From positions 1-64,000 of the forward strand of contig NZ_QXFO01000027.1 in NCBI RefSeq assembly GCF_003584105.1: a DNA stretch of 64,000 bases, read 5' to 3'. The notes beneath the pieces are model-generated. The model was given only the letters and a program-made list of their open reading frames with translations. It was not told where the DNA came from and did not search any database. The position numbers and the translations under genes were made by a program. Shown here piece by piece: positions 24,673-33,843 of the stretch; the first letter of the stretch is position 1, and each line of letters begins with the position of its first letter. Source of the stretch: Flagellimonas taeanensis. Lineage in GTDB: Bacteria > Bacteroidota > Bacteroidia > Flavobacteriales > Flavobacteriaceae.

Positions 24673-27141
24673 ATGTATGTAGTAAAAAGAGACGGTAGAA
24701 AAGAGCCGATAATGTTCGATAAGATCACGGCAAGGGTCAGGAAACTTTGTTATGGACTCAACAATCTGGTAGATCCCGTAAAAGTGGCGATGAGGGTCAT
24801 CGAGGGACTGTACGATGGTGTTACCACCTCCGAGTTGGACAACCTGGCGGCGGAGATAGCGGCTACCATGACCACCACGCATCCGGACTATGCAAAACTG
24901 GCCGCGCGGATATCCGTTTCCAACCTGCACAAAAATACCAAAAAGTCCTTCTCCGAAACCATGAAGGACCTCTACGAATATGTAAACCCGAGAACCGGCA
25001 AAAAGGCGCCACTGCTTTCCGATGAGGTGTATCAAGTGATTGCCGAACATGCCGAACAACTGGACTCGACCATTATCTATAACCGCGATTTTGGCTACGA
25101 CTATTTTGGGTTCAAGACCTTGGAACGTTCCTACCTGTTGAAGATCAACGGGAAGATAGCGGAACGTCCTCAACAGATGCTCATGAGGGTCGCTGTGGGA
25201 ATCCATTTGGACGATATGGATGCCGTGGTGGAAACCTACGAGCTGATGTCCAAAAAGTATTTCACCCATGCCACGCCCACGCTCTTCAACTCAGGGACCC
25301 CCAAACCCCAGATGTCCTCCTGTTTCCTTTTGGCCATGAAGGACGATAGCATTGACGGAATCTATGACACCTTGAAGCAAACAGCAAAGATTTCACAGTC
25401 TGCGGGTGGGATTGGCCTGTCCATCCACAATATCAGGGCCACAGGATCGTACATTGCCGGGACCAATGGGACCTCCAACGGAATTGTGCCCATGCTCCGC
25501 GTGTACAACGACACAGCTCGCTATGTGGACCAAGGTGGCGGAAAACGCAAAGGTAGCTTCGCCATTTATGTGGAACCTTGGCATGCCGATATTTTCGACT
25601 TTTTGGAACTTAAAAAGAACCACGGGAAGGAAGAGATGCGGGCACGTGACCTGTTCTATGCCATGTGGATCCCCGATCTGTTCATGAAGCGCGTGGAAGC
25701 CGACGGGGAGTGGACCTTGATGTGTCCCAACGAATGTCCAGGACTTTTCAGTACCCACAGTGAAGAATTTGAGGCACTCTACACCAAATATGAGGCCGAA
25801 GGAAAGGGTCGCAAAAAGATAAGGGCCAGGGACCTTTGGGAGAAGATATTGGAATCCCAAATTGAGACAGGTACCCCCTATATGCTCTACAAGGATGCCG
25901 CCAATAGGAAAAGCAACCAGAAAAATTTGGGGACCATACGTTCCTCCAACCTCTGCACGGAGATTTTGGAATATACCTCCCCCGATGAAGTTGCGGTGTG
26001 CAACTTGGCATCCATAGCACTGCCCATGTTCGTGAAAAATGGTGAGTTTGACCATAAGGAACTCTTTAAGGTCACCAAGCGCGTCACCAGAAACCTGAAC
26101 AAGGTCATCGATAGGAACTTCTACCCTGTGGAGGAAGCCAGAAACTCCAATATGAGGCACAGACCCATAGGATTGGGTGTGCAGGGCTTGGCAGATGCCT
26201 TCATCATGTTGCGGATGCCCTTTACCAGCGACGAGGCCAAAAAACTGAACCAAGAGATTTTTGAGACACTGTACTTTGCTGCGGTGAGCGCTTCCATGGA
26301 AATGGCCCAGGAAGAAGGAGCCTATTCCACATACAAAGGTTCCCCAATGTCCAAGGGAGAGTTCCAGTTCAACCTATGGGGCATCAAGGACGAGGAACTG
26401 TCCGGCCGATGGGATTGGGACAAACTTAGAAAGGAAGTGCTGCAGCACGGCGTCAGGAACTCCTTGTTGGTGGCTCCCATGCCCACAGCGTCCACATCGC
26501 AGATATTGGGCAACAATGAGTGCTTTGAACCCTATACCTCCAACATATACACCCGCAGGGTGCTTTCCGGGGAGTTCATCGTTGTGAACAAACACCTATT
26601 GGAAGATTTGGTAAAATTGGGCCTTTGGAACGAGAACCTAAAGCAGGAACTCATGAGGGCCAATGGTTCCGTGCAGGGCATAGATGCCATTCCAGAGGAC
26701 ATCAAGGAACTGTACAAGACTGTTTGGGAGCTCAGCATGAAGGATATTATCGATATGAGCAGGCAACGTGGCTATTTCATTGATCAAAGCCAATCGCTGA
26801 ACCTGTTCATGGAGAACGCCAATTACGCCAAGCTCACCTCGATGCATTTCTACGCTTGGAAGAGCGGCCTGAAAACGGGGATGTACTACCTTCGAACCAA
26901 GGCAGCGGTGGATGCCATCAAATTTACGTTGGACAACACCAAGAAGCAAGAAGTCCCTGTTGAGGTAGAGGCAGAAGCAGCATCGGCGGCAGTGGCGCAA
27001 GAGATCACTGTGGAGGCTATTTCTGCCGAACAGCAGCAAGAAATTGACATACAACCCATGACTCCTGAAGAAATGAGGGAAATGATAGCACGGGCCAAGG
27101 AAGGCCAAGCAGACGACGACTGCCTGATGTGCGGTTCATAG
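24673..27141 (+). CDS. nrdA: Ribonucleoside-diphosphate reductase class Ia, alpha subunit
   Basis: An 822-residue R1 protein. An N-terminal ATP cone (about 1-95, [17 protein letters not shown]) gives allosteric activity control. The catalytic barrel carries Cys 217 ([10 protein letters not shown]) and the thiyl-radical Cys 428 with its Asn and Glu partners in SNLCTEI. These numbers nearly equal human R1 (218 and 429). The C-terminal tail has the reducible pair CLMC just before the stop, reached through an Ala/Glu-rich linker of about 50 residues. With NrdB it makes deoxynucleotides in the cytoplasm. Confidence 0.96.
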   Translation: MYVVKRDGRKEPIMFDKITARVRKLCYGLNNLVDPVKVAMRVIEGLYDGVTTSELDNLAAEIAATMTTTHPDYAKLAARISVSNLHKNTKKSFSETMKDLYEYVNPRTGKKAPLLSDEVYQVIAEHAEQLDSTIIYNRDFGYDYFGFKTLERSYLLKINGKIAERPQQMLMRVAVGIHLDDMDAVVETYELMSKKYFTHATPTLFNSGTPKPQMSSCFLLAMKDDSIDGIYDTLKQTAKISQSAGGIGLSIHNIRATGSYIAGTNGTSNGIVPMLRVYNDTARYVDQGGGKRKGSFAIYVEPWHADIFDFLELKKNHGKEEMRARDLFYAMWIPDLFMKRVEADGEWTLMCPNECPGLFSTHSEEFEALYTKYEAEGKGRKKIRARDLWEKILESQIETGTPYMLYKDAANRKSNQKNLGTIRSSNLCTEILEYTSPDEVAVCNLASIALPMFVKNGEFDHKELFKVTKRVTRNLNKVIDRNFYPVEEARNSNMRHRPIGLGVQGLADAFIMLRMPFTSDEAKKLNQEIFETLYFAAVSASMEMAQEEGAYSTYKGSPMSKGEFQFNLWGIKDEELSGRWDWDKLRKEVLQHGVRNSLLVAPMPTASTSQILGNNECFEPYTSNIYTRRVLSGEFIVVNKHLLEDLVKLGLWNENLKQELMRANGSVQGIDAIPEDIKELYKTVWELSMKDIIDMSRQRGYFIDQSQSLNLFMENANYAKLTSMHFYAWKSGLKTGMYYLRTKAAVDAIKFTLDNTKKQEVPVEVEAEAASAAVAQEITVEAISAEQQQEIDIQPMTPEEMREMIARAKEGQADDDCLMCGS

Positions 27142-27195
27142 CATAGTCGGCACTGGACTTTATCAGTGCATGTGATAGTGTTTATTGACCAAATG

Positions 27196-27232
27196 CCCCG
27201 GAGCGTTCACCCCACTTGGAACAATTCCGGGG
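27196..27232 (+). terminator. First terminator after nrdA
   Basis: CCCCGGA at 27196-27202 pairs with TCCGGGG at 27226-27232, followed by TATTTTTTT. The 23-base loop is long, but the T run supports termination. Confidence 0.5.
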
Positions 27233-27257
27233 TATTTTTTTGAAAAGATTCATAAAT

Positions 27258-27290
27258 AAAAAACCCTCCAATTTTATTGGAGGGTTTTTT
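27258..27290. terminator. Bidirectional terminator between nrdA and the GMC small-subunit gene
   Basis: A 15-base perfect stem, AAAAAACCCTCCAAT with ATTGGAGGGTTTTTT, around a three-base loop. The A and T runs make it work on both strands, ending nrdA (plus) and the GMC operon (minus). Confidence 0.88.
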
Positions 27291-27313
27291 TATATCTCAT
27301 AAGAGAACAAGAC

Positions 27314-27967
27314 TTACAGCGACCAAGCTTTTCCGCCGGTCAGCGTGTTGAGGTCTTCACAGGGGATGTATTCTCCTGGTATGGGCAAATAGGCCAATAC
27401 TTCCTCACCAACATATTCTGATGATTTGTAGGCCCAAGTACCCAGATCTCTCAGATCGTTGGCAAAGGAGAAGCGGGAAATATCGTCATCCAAAGTGGCT
27501 TGGCCTCCCTGCATGATGGCCTCCATGTAGCTGTTGATGGCTTCAAAATGGGCTTCCTCTTCCTCATCCGAACGTTTTCTTAAGTATGTTTGAAGTGCGG
27601 GCTCAATATCCACGGGTTCGATGTCCATCAGCGTCTCTTTTCCGGAATCCACCAGAACCTTATCGTAGAATTTGTTCATTTTCATGACTACAAAATCCCT
27701 TTGTTCCAATGGAATTACCTCATCCAAGTATTTGTCGATGAAAACGTGTACGTTCATTTCCGTAGCAGATGGGGTATCTGTTTTGGGAAGGATCACGTCC
27801 AGTGTCTGGGCAAGTGCATATCCTTTTTCCTTGTCCAGAAAACTGGGGACCCACTCGGCATAGGCGGGTTTGTCCTTACAACTTTGGAGCAGTCCCAAAA
27901 GGGTCGGAGTGGCCACGGCATAACCAAAGGCCAATCCCATATTCTTAAGTGCAGATCTTCTTTCCAT
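27314..27967 (-). CDS. Gluconate 2-dehydrogenase subunit 3 family protein (GMC small subunit)
   Basis: A 217-residue protein. The leader ERRSALKNMGLAFGYAVA is TAT-like, and a Cys follows in LLQSC, so it may also be lipidated. The mature region has TLDVILPKTDTPSATEMNVHVFIDKYLDEV, the signature of subunit 3 of membrane gluconate and glucoside dehydrogenases. Known relatives fold with the FAD large subunit and carry it through the TAT pathway. Its start overlaps the stop of the GMC gene by one base (TAATG), so the two are translationally coupled and form one enzyme. Confidence 0.88.
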   Translation of the reverse strand: MERRSALKNMGLAFGYAVATPTLLGLLQSCKDKPAYAEWVPSFLDKEKGYALAQTLDVILPKTDTPSATEMNVHVFIDKYLDEVIPLEQRDFVVMKMNKFYDKVLVDSGKETLMDIEPVDIEPALQTYLRKRSDEEEEAHFEAINSYMEAIMQGGQATLDDDISRFSFANDLRDLGTWAYKSSEYVGEEVLAYLPIPGEYIPCEDLNTLTGGKAWSL

Positions 27968-29685
27968 TATATATTTCCTTTTTTGAGTTCTTGGGCAGCA
28001 TGGTTAGCAGCTCTCGCGGTAAAAGCCATATAGGTCAACGATGGGTTTACGCAACTGGCTGAGGCCATAAAGGCACCGTCCGTTACATAAACGTTCTTAC
28101 AGGCGTGGACTTGGTTGTATCCGTTCACCACGGAGGTCTTAGGGTCAAGGCCCATACGAGCGGTACCCATCTCGTGGATGCCCAATCCAATGGCATAGGG
28201 GTTGTCGTAAGGCGTAATGTCCTTGGCCCCTGCTTTTTCAAGCATCTGTACCGCTTGGTCCTGCATGTCCTTGCGCATGTTCAGCTCGTTCTGTCTGATT
28301 TCGGCATCGAAGGTAACGGTAGGTAGTCCCCATTTGTCCTTTTTGTCGTAATCCAAGATCATCCGGTTGTCTTCATAGGGAAGAATTTCTCCGAAGGCCA
28401 ACATGTTCATGGTCCATCCGCCAGGTGTCAGGATGGCATCCTTATAGCCTTTTCCGAAGGAGGCCTCGGCGACCAATTCTTCATAATTGCCCCTAGAGGC
28501 ACCTCCTTGGTAACCATAGCCACGGGTAAAGTCCTTCATGTCGGTATCCCCGCCAAGGTTCCTGAACCTCGGAATATAGGTTCCGTTTGGCTTCCTTCCC
28601 TTATAGTATTTGTCATCAAACCCATCGAATTTGCCACTGGCACCAACCAAGAAATGGTGGTCCATGATGTTTCTACCCAATTGGTCGGAGTCGTTCCCCA
28701 ATCCGTTAGGGAACCTGTCCGACTTGGATTGCATCAAAATGGAGGTAGAGGCCACGGCCGAGGCACAAAGGAAAATAACCTTTGCCTTGAACTCGAATTC
28801 TTCCTTGGTTTCCCTATCGATTACTTTGACACCGGTTGCTTTCTTGGTATTGGGATCATAGATGATTTCATGTACAATGGAGTCGGGTCTAAGGGTCATG
28901 TTTCCGGTCCTTTCCGCGGCGGGCAATGTGGACGACACGCTGCTGAAGTAGGCCCCGAAAGGACACCCTCTCACGCAACGGTTACGGAACTGGCAACGCA
29001 CCCTTCCGTCTCCCTCAAATTTTTTGTCACTGTTGATGTGGGCCACCCTTCCAGCGGTGATCACACGGCCATTGAAGTGTTCGGCCACTTTTCCTTTTAC
29101 ATGCTCTTCCACGCAGTTGAGCTCCATCATGGGTTCAAATTGCCCATCAGGTAGTTGGGGCAGGCCCAGGCTCTCACCCGAAACACCGATATAACTTTCA
29201 ACCTTATCGTACCAGGGGGCGATGTCCTTGTAACGTACGGGCCAATCCACGGCGATGCCTTCGTTCTTGTTGGCGGTAAAATCGATATCGCTCCAGCGGT
29301 AACTGTGACGGCCCCACATAATCGAACGGCCTCCCACATGATATCCCCTCATCCAGTCAAATCGTTTCACTTCATTGTAAGGGTGCTCCAGATCGTTCAC
29401 AAACCAATGCTTGGATTCGGCCCTGACAGTATATCCTGTCCTGGCCTGCTTTTCTTGTTGCTTTAGTTCCTCTCTTGTGGGCTGTCCGGCATTTGGAAAA
29501 TCCCATGGGTCCAGATTGGCTGTTGGATAGTCTTCACGGTGTTTGACCATCGGACCACGTTCCAAGACCAAGGTCTTGAGCCCATTTTCGCAAAGTTCCT
29601 TGGCGGCCCAACCGCCACTGATGCCCGTTCCTACCACGATGGCATCATAGGATTCTTGCTCTTGGTTGTAATAAAATTTACTCAT
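27967..29685 (-). CDS. GMC family FAD oxidoreductase, glucoside 3-dehydrogenase-like large subunit (paralog 1)
   Basis: A 572-residue flavoprotein without its own signal. The FAD-binding motif is VVGTGISGGWAAKEL at about 17-31, and the GMC segment HVGGRSIMWGRHSYRW lies at about 116-131. The catalytic pair is expected in HEMGTARMG (His) and CVNPSLTYM (Asn) near the C-terminus. Cys 231, 237 and 241 (CQFRNRCVRGCPFGA) form a cluster resembling Fe-S ligands in FAD-dependent sugar dehydrogenases. Relatives oxidise C3 or C1 hydroxyls of sugars and pass electrons to quinone or cytochrome. It is first in an operon with its subunit-3 partner and diverges from an isomerase gene over 136 bases. Confidence 0.9.
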   Translation of the reverse strand: MSKFYYNQEQESYDAIVVGTGISGGWAAKELCENGLKTLVLERGPMVKHREDYPTANLDPWDFPNAGQPTREELKQQEKQARTGYTVRAESKHWFVNDLEHPYNEVKRFDWMRGYHVGGRSIMWGRHSYRWSDIDFTANKNEGIAVDWPVRYKDIAPWYDKVESYIGVSGESLGLPQLPDGQFEPMMELNCVEEHVKGKVAEHFNGRVITAGRVAHINSDKKFEGDGRVRCQFRNRCVRGCPFGAYFSSVSSTLPAAERTGNMTLRPDSIVHEIIYDPNTKKATGVKVIDRETKEEFEFKAKVIFLCASAVASTSILMQSKSDRFPNGLGNDSDQLGRNIMDHHFLVGASGKFDGFDDKYYKGRKPNGTYIPRFRNLGGDTDMKDFTRGYGYQGGASRGNYEELVAEASFGKGYKDAILTPGGWTMNMLAFGEILPYEDNRMILDYDKKDKWGLPTVTFDAEIRQNELNMRKDMQDQAVQMLEKAGAKDITPYDNPYAIGLGIHEMGTARMGLDPKTSVVNGYNQVHACKNVYVTDGAFMASASCVNPSLTYMAFTARAANHAAQELKKGNI

Positions 29686-29821
29686 TTATTCGGATTGTTT
29701 ATTTGCTAAATGTATTAATTATTAAATTAATTTTCTACATTTAATGCCTGTGTTTATTGAGAATTCAATACTATAACGTTGTAGTTTTTGGATTCTATAT
29801 CAAAATTTTCAACTTAAAAAT

Positions 29822-30829
29822 ATGAACAGAAGTAGTTTAGCCCAAAAAGGTATTTTATCTCTATTTGCAGTTGTATTGTTTGGAATTTTTTCCTGCAAAC
29901 AGAATCCCAAAAAGGAAGTTGTCGATGATCAGGTAGCAGAGGGGGTAATGGTCGAGGAAACCAAATCGGACATTAAACTTTCATTGGCCCAATGGTCCTT
30001 GCACAAAATGATATTGGAAGAAGGGGTGGACCCATATACCTTTGCCGAGAAGGCCAAAGGATGGGGTTTTGAAGGCCTGGAATATGTGAGCGGACTCTAT
30101 TATAAGGAACTCCAAGCAGCCAATTTCTCTGAGGAGGCTATGAAGAATTGGGTGGAAAAGAGCAAGGCGGAAAGTGAAAAGCACGGTATGAAGAACCTGC
30201 TCATCATGGTGGATGGTCAGGGAGACTTGGCGGCCACTGATGAAAAAGAAAGGAAAGCAGCTGTGGAGAACCATTACAAGTGGGTGGATGCCGCTGCTGC
30301 GTTGGGGTGCCATTCCATCCGTGTCAACTTGAACGGGACGCAGGACCCAGAACCATGGGTGCCCGCATCGGTGGACGGACTTACCCAATTGGCCACTTAT
30401 GCCAAGGACAAGAATATCAATATCATCGTAGAGAACCATGGTGGGCCTTCCTCAAATGCAGCTTTGTTGGTCGAGGTGATGAAAAAAGTGGGAATGGACA
30501 ATTGTGGCACACTGCCCGATTTTGGAAATTTCTGCATCAAAAGGGAAGCAGGCGATTACTATGAGTCCAAATGCCTTGAGGAATATGACAGATATAAAGG
30601 AGTGGAAGAGTTGATGCCCTATGCCAAGGCCGTAAGTGCCAAATCCTATAGCTTCGATGCCGAAGGCAACGAGACCCGGGTGGATTATAAAAAAATAATG
30701 GACATTGTGGAAGAAGCGGGCTATTCAGGCTTTGTGGGCGTGGAATACGAAGGAAGCGAACTCAGCGAAGAGGAAGGGATTTTGGCCACCAAAAAGTTAT
30801 TGGAAAAAGTGCTTAACTTACCCGAATAA
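29822..30829 (+). CDS. Lipoprotein sugar isomerase/epimerase (AP endonuclease family 2 TIM barrel)
   Basis: A 335-residue protein with a lipoprotein signal (IFSCKQ; Cys near residue 25). The TIM barrel is of the xylose isomerase/IolE/hydroxypyruvate isomerase type: LSLAQWSLHKM, WGFEGLEYVSGLY, LGCHSIRVNLNGTQ, IIVENHGGPSSN (Glu metal ligand), GTLPDFGNFC and FVGVEYEGSE. Most relatives work on sugars or inositols in the cytoplasm; the lipobox suggests this one acts in the periplasm. It is the first gene of a five-gene operon (isomerase, DinB-like, two permeases, oxidoreductase) divergent from GMC paralog 1. Confidence 0.87.
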   Translation: MNRSSLAQKGILSLFAVVLFGIFSCKQNPKKEVVDDQVAEGVMVEETKSDIKLSLAQWSLHKMILEEGVDPYTFAEKAKGWGFEGLEYVSGLYYKELQAANFSEEAMKNWVEKSKAESEKHGMKNLLIMVDGQGDLAATDEKERKAAVENHYKWVDAAAALGCHSIRVNLNGTQDPEPWVPASVDGLTQLATYAKDKNINIIVENHGGPSSNAALLVEVMKKVGMDNCGTLPDFGNFCIKREAGDYYESKCLEEYDRYKGVEELMPYAKAVSAKSYSFDAEGNETRVDYKKIMDIVEEAGYSGFVGVEYEGSELSEEEGILATKKLLEKVLNLPE

Positions 30830-30840
30830 TTTTAGGGTCC

Positions 30841-31284
30841 ATGAAGGGATTTTTGCAACAACTCTTCGATTACAATTTTCATTGTAACAAAAAAATCATC
30901 CAACAGTGTGGCGGTCTGGACGTAGTTCCTGAGAACAGCCAAAGGCTTTTCAGCCATATTTTGAACGCCCACCATATCTGGAACCACAGATTGTTGGGCA
31001 AGCCCAGTGAGTTTGGGGTGTGGGATACACAACCTTTTGAAAAGTGGGAAGAGGTCCATTACGAAAACCAGCGTACCTCTTTTGAGATCGTGACCAACAC
31101 CGACGATTTTATGAAGCGGGTGGAATATGAGAATAGCCAAGGCAGGACATTTTCGAATGAGACCAAGGACATCCTTTTCCATATCATCAACCATTCCACG
31201 CACCACAGGGGCCAGATCATGATGGAACTGCGTGCCTCTGGAACAGTGCCGGAACCATTGGACTATATACATTACAAAAGATGA
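30841..31284 (+). CDS. DinB-like/YfiT four-helix protein
   Basis: A 147-residue cytoplasmic protein. The metal-binding histidines of the DinB superfamily are visible as LNAHHIWNHRL near residue 43 and HIINHSTHHRGQIMMEL near residue 120. The superfamily includes thiol transferases and maleylpyruvate isomerases that use bacillithiol or mycothiol, and many members are unassigned. It sits 11 bases after the isomerase and 20 before a permease, so it is part of the sugar operon, which is an unusual place for it. Confidence 0.83.
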   Translation: MKGFLQQLFDYNFHCNKKIIQQCGGLDVVPENSQRLFSHILNAHHIWNHRLLGKPSEFGVWDTQPFEKWEEVHYENQRTSFEIVTNTDDFMKRVEYENSQGRTFSNETKDILFHIINHSTHHRGQIMMELRASGTVPEPLDYIHYKR

Positions 31285-31304
31285 ATACTAACTAAACACC
31301 CCAC

Positions 31305-32531
31305 ATGAACATAAAAACCAAACTTCAACTTTCCTTTATGATGTTCCTCGAATTTTTTATTTGGGGAGGTTGGTTCGTTTCATTAGGTACGTTTTTAGGG
31401 AACAACTTGCAAGCCACGGACGCACAGCTTGCCATGGCTTTTTCCACACAGTCTTGGGGTGCCATCATAGCACCGTTCATTATCGGTCTGATAGCTGACC
31501 GATATTTCAACGCCGAACGGATTTTAGGGGTTTTGCACCTCATGGGTGCGGTGTTGATGTACCTGATGTACCAAAGTGCCGATTTTGCTACTTTCTATCC
31601 GTATGTCTTGGTCTATATGATTCTGTATATGCCCACGCTTGCATTGGTGAATTCGGTATCATTCAACCAAATGACAGATCCCGCCAAACAATTTTCATTT
31701 GTACGGGTTTTTGGTACTATCGGATGGATTGTTGCCGGGCTTTTGATCAGTTATGTTTTTTTCTGGGATTCACCCGAAGGCAGGGAGGCAGGTCTGTTGA
31801 AGAACACATTTTTAATGACGGGTATTGCTTCGGCTCTTTTGGGTCTTTTCAGTTTTACCCTACCCAAGACTCCTCCAAAAGTAAACAGGAATGAAAAAGT
31901 GGACATTTCCGAGATATTGGGATTGGATGCCCTGAAGCTTTTGAAGGACAAAAATTTCCTCCTGTTCTTTATATCCTCTGTATTGATATGTATTCCGTTG
32001 GCATTTTATTACCAAAATGCAAACCCGTTCCTTGCTGAGATCGGTGTGGAGAATCCAACAGGGCTGATGACCATTGGTCAGGGTTCTGAGGTTTTGTTCA
32101 TGTTGCTACTTCCTTATTTCTTTAAAAAATTCGGGTTCAAGAAAACCATATTGGCAGGGATGCTGGCTTGGACCGTGCGCTATTTGCTATTTGCATATGG
32201 GGATACGGGAGAGCTTTTGTTCATGCTTATCATTGGGATAGCCCTTCACGGAATCTGTTATGACTTCTTCTTTGTTTCAGGGCAGATTTACACCGATTCA
32301 AAAGCAGGAGAAAAATATAAAAGTTCTGCGCAGGGATTGATTACCTTGGCCACCTATGGAGTAGGTATGCTCATCGGGTTCTGGATTGCTGGGAAAATAG
32401 CGGATTATTTTAAAATAGAAGGTGTGCACGAATGGCAGAATATATGGATGTACCCAGCAGGCTTTGCATTGTTGGTGGCCATATTGTTCGTGCTATTCTT
32501 CAAAAATGAAAAAGTAGCCTATAAATCATAA
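31305..32531 (+). CDS. Nucleoside:H+ symporter-type MFS permease (NupG-like)
   Basis: A 408-residue protein with about twelve helices. The start KTKLQLSFMMFLEFFIWGGWFVSLG and IGLIADRYFNAERIL are typical of the NHS (NupG/XapB) family, as is FVRVFGTIGWIVAG. Family members import nucleosides, but in Bacteroidota such permeases often sit in sugar operons and probably carry other small glycosides. Here it lies between the DinB-like gene and a second permease, so a glycoside or sugar product is a reasonable guess. Confidence 0.85.
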   Translation: MNIKTKLQLSFMMFLEFFIWGGWFVSLGTFLGNNLQATDAQLAMAFSTQSWGAIIAPFIIGLIADRYFNAERILGVLHLMGAVLMYLMYQSADFATFYPYVLVYMILYMPTLALVNSVSFNQMTDPAKQFSFVRVFGTIGWIVAGLLISYVFFWDSPEGREAGLLKNTFLMTGIASALLGLFSFTLPKTPPKVNRNEKVDISEILGLDALKLLKDKNFLLFFISSVLICIPLAFYYQNANPFLAEIGVENPTGLMTIGQGSEVLFMLLLPYFFKKFGFKKTILAGMLAWTVRYLLFAYGDTGELLFMLIIGIALHGICYDFFFVSGQIYTDSKAGEKYKSSAQGLITLATYGVGMLIGFWIAGKIADYFKIEGVHEWQNIWMYPAGFALLVAILFVLFFKNEKVAYKS

Positions 32532-32575
32532 AAACAAATAGCACCATATATATTAAGGGACACAATTAATAACTA

Positions 32576-33823
32576 ATGCAAACCATGAAAAACGTAAATA
32601 AGAACCAACTTTTTTTGGCGGCCTGTATATCCTTGGTCGTTACTTCCATGACCTTTGCCATCAGGGCAGGTATATTGACCCAGTTGGGCGAGGAATTCGG
32701 GATTTCCAACCAACAATTGGGGTGGATAAACAGTATGGCCTTTTTGGGATTTCCTTTGGCGATGATCCTTGGAGGGCTGCTTTATAATAAAGTAGGGGCA
32801 CGAAAACTTATGGTGGCTGCGTTTGTCTGCCATCTATTAGGGTTGGTGCTTACCATTGTGGCAGGGGGGTTCTGGACCCTGATTATTTCCACATTCTTCA
32901 TTGGCTTTGCCAACGGATCCGTTGAGGCGGCCTGTAACCCTATGATTGCCGATATGTACACCAAAAACCGTACAGCAATGCTCAATAAGTTCCATGTTTG
33001 GTTCCCGGGAGGTATTGTGATAGGCTCGTTGATCTCAAAGTTCATGACCGATTTTGGAATGGGGTGGCAGTTACAGATTGGGATTATGTTGATACCTACC
33101 TTTATATACGGGTACATGTTTTTCAAACAGGAATTTCCAGAAAGCGAGCATATTGAAACAGATACGGCGAAGAACATCAAGTCGCTTGCCGACCCCTTGT
33201 TCATTTTCATTTTGGCATGTATGACCCTTACCGCCATTTCAGAATTTGGACCACAACAATGGGTAGAGCGTATTTTGGGCAACTCTGGGGCCAGCCCAAT
33301 GCTGATATTGGCCATGGTAACAGGTATTATGGCCATAGGGCGGTACTTTGCAGGGCCAATAGTGCATAGGCTCAATCCAATAGGGGTGCTTTTGTTGTCC
33401 GCACTCATAACAACCGCAGCCGTATATAGCATGAGCATAGCCGAAGGATCCATGATTTATTTGGCCGCGGTTCTTTTTGCCTTGGGGGTTTGCTATTTTT
33501 GGCCTACCATGATCGGTTTCACCTCGGAATACCTCCCCAAGACAGGGGCACTTGGAATGTCGTTGGTGGGAGGTGCAGGAATGTTCGCCACATCCATATG
33601 GCAGCCTGTGATCGGCGGATGGTTGGACAGTGCAAAGGAAACCGCAGTGGCTTCTGGACTGACCGATCAGGTGGCAGAGCTTACCGCGGGCAAGGCCACT
33701 TTGGGAAAAATGATGTTCTTTCCATTGGCAGTGGCCATTTTGTTCGCCATTTTGTTTTTGTTTCGAAAAAAATTGGAAGAACGAAGAGTCCCGCAAGGAC
33801 ATGCTTCTGAAGAAATAGTTTAA
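32576..33823 (+). CDS. MFS transporter, sugar type
   Basis: A 415-residue protein with about twelve helices. The MFS loop 2-3 motif appears as GGLLYNKVGARKLM near residue 65, with a C-terminal basic tail (RKKLEERRVPQGHASEE). FANGSVEAACNPMIADMY and NKFHVWFPGGIVIGSL resemble the fucose/glucose permease (FHS) subgroup. An alternative start codon at 32585 is possible. It lies 20 bases before a Gfo/Idh/MocA oxidoreductase, which suggests that the product it imports is the oxidoreductase's substrate. Confidence 0.85.
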   Translation: MQTMKNVNKNQLFLAACISLVVTSMTFAIRAGILTQLGEEFGISNQQLGWINSMAFLGFPLAMILGGLLYNKVGARKLMVAAFVCHLLGLVLTIVAGGFWTLIISTFFIGFANGSVEAACNPMIADMYTKNRTAMLNKFHVWFPGGIVIGSLISKFMTDFGMGWQLQIGIMLIPTFIYGYMFFKQEFPESEHIETDTAKNIKSLADPLFIFILACMTLTAISEFGPQQWVERILGNSGASPMLILAMVTGIMAIGRYFAGPIVHRLNPIGVLLLSALITTAAVYSMSIAEGSMIYLAAVLFALGVCYFWPTMIGFTSEYLPKTGALGMSLVGGAGMFATSIWQPVIGGWLDSAKETAVASGLTDQVAELTAGKATLGKMMFFPLAVAILFAILFLFRKKLEERRVPQGHASEEIV

Positions 33824-33843
33824 TCAAAAAGTAAAAATAGAAA

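Noticed and set aside
25393..26253. A 286-codon open frame on minus
   Set aside because: Antisense to nrdA, which is certain from its catalytic residues.
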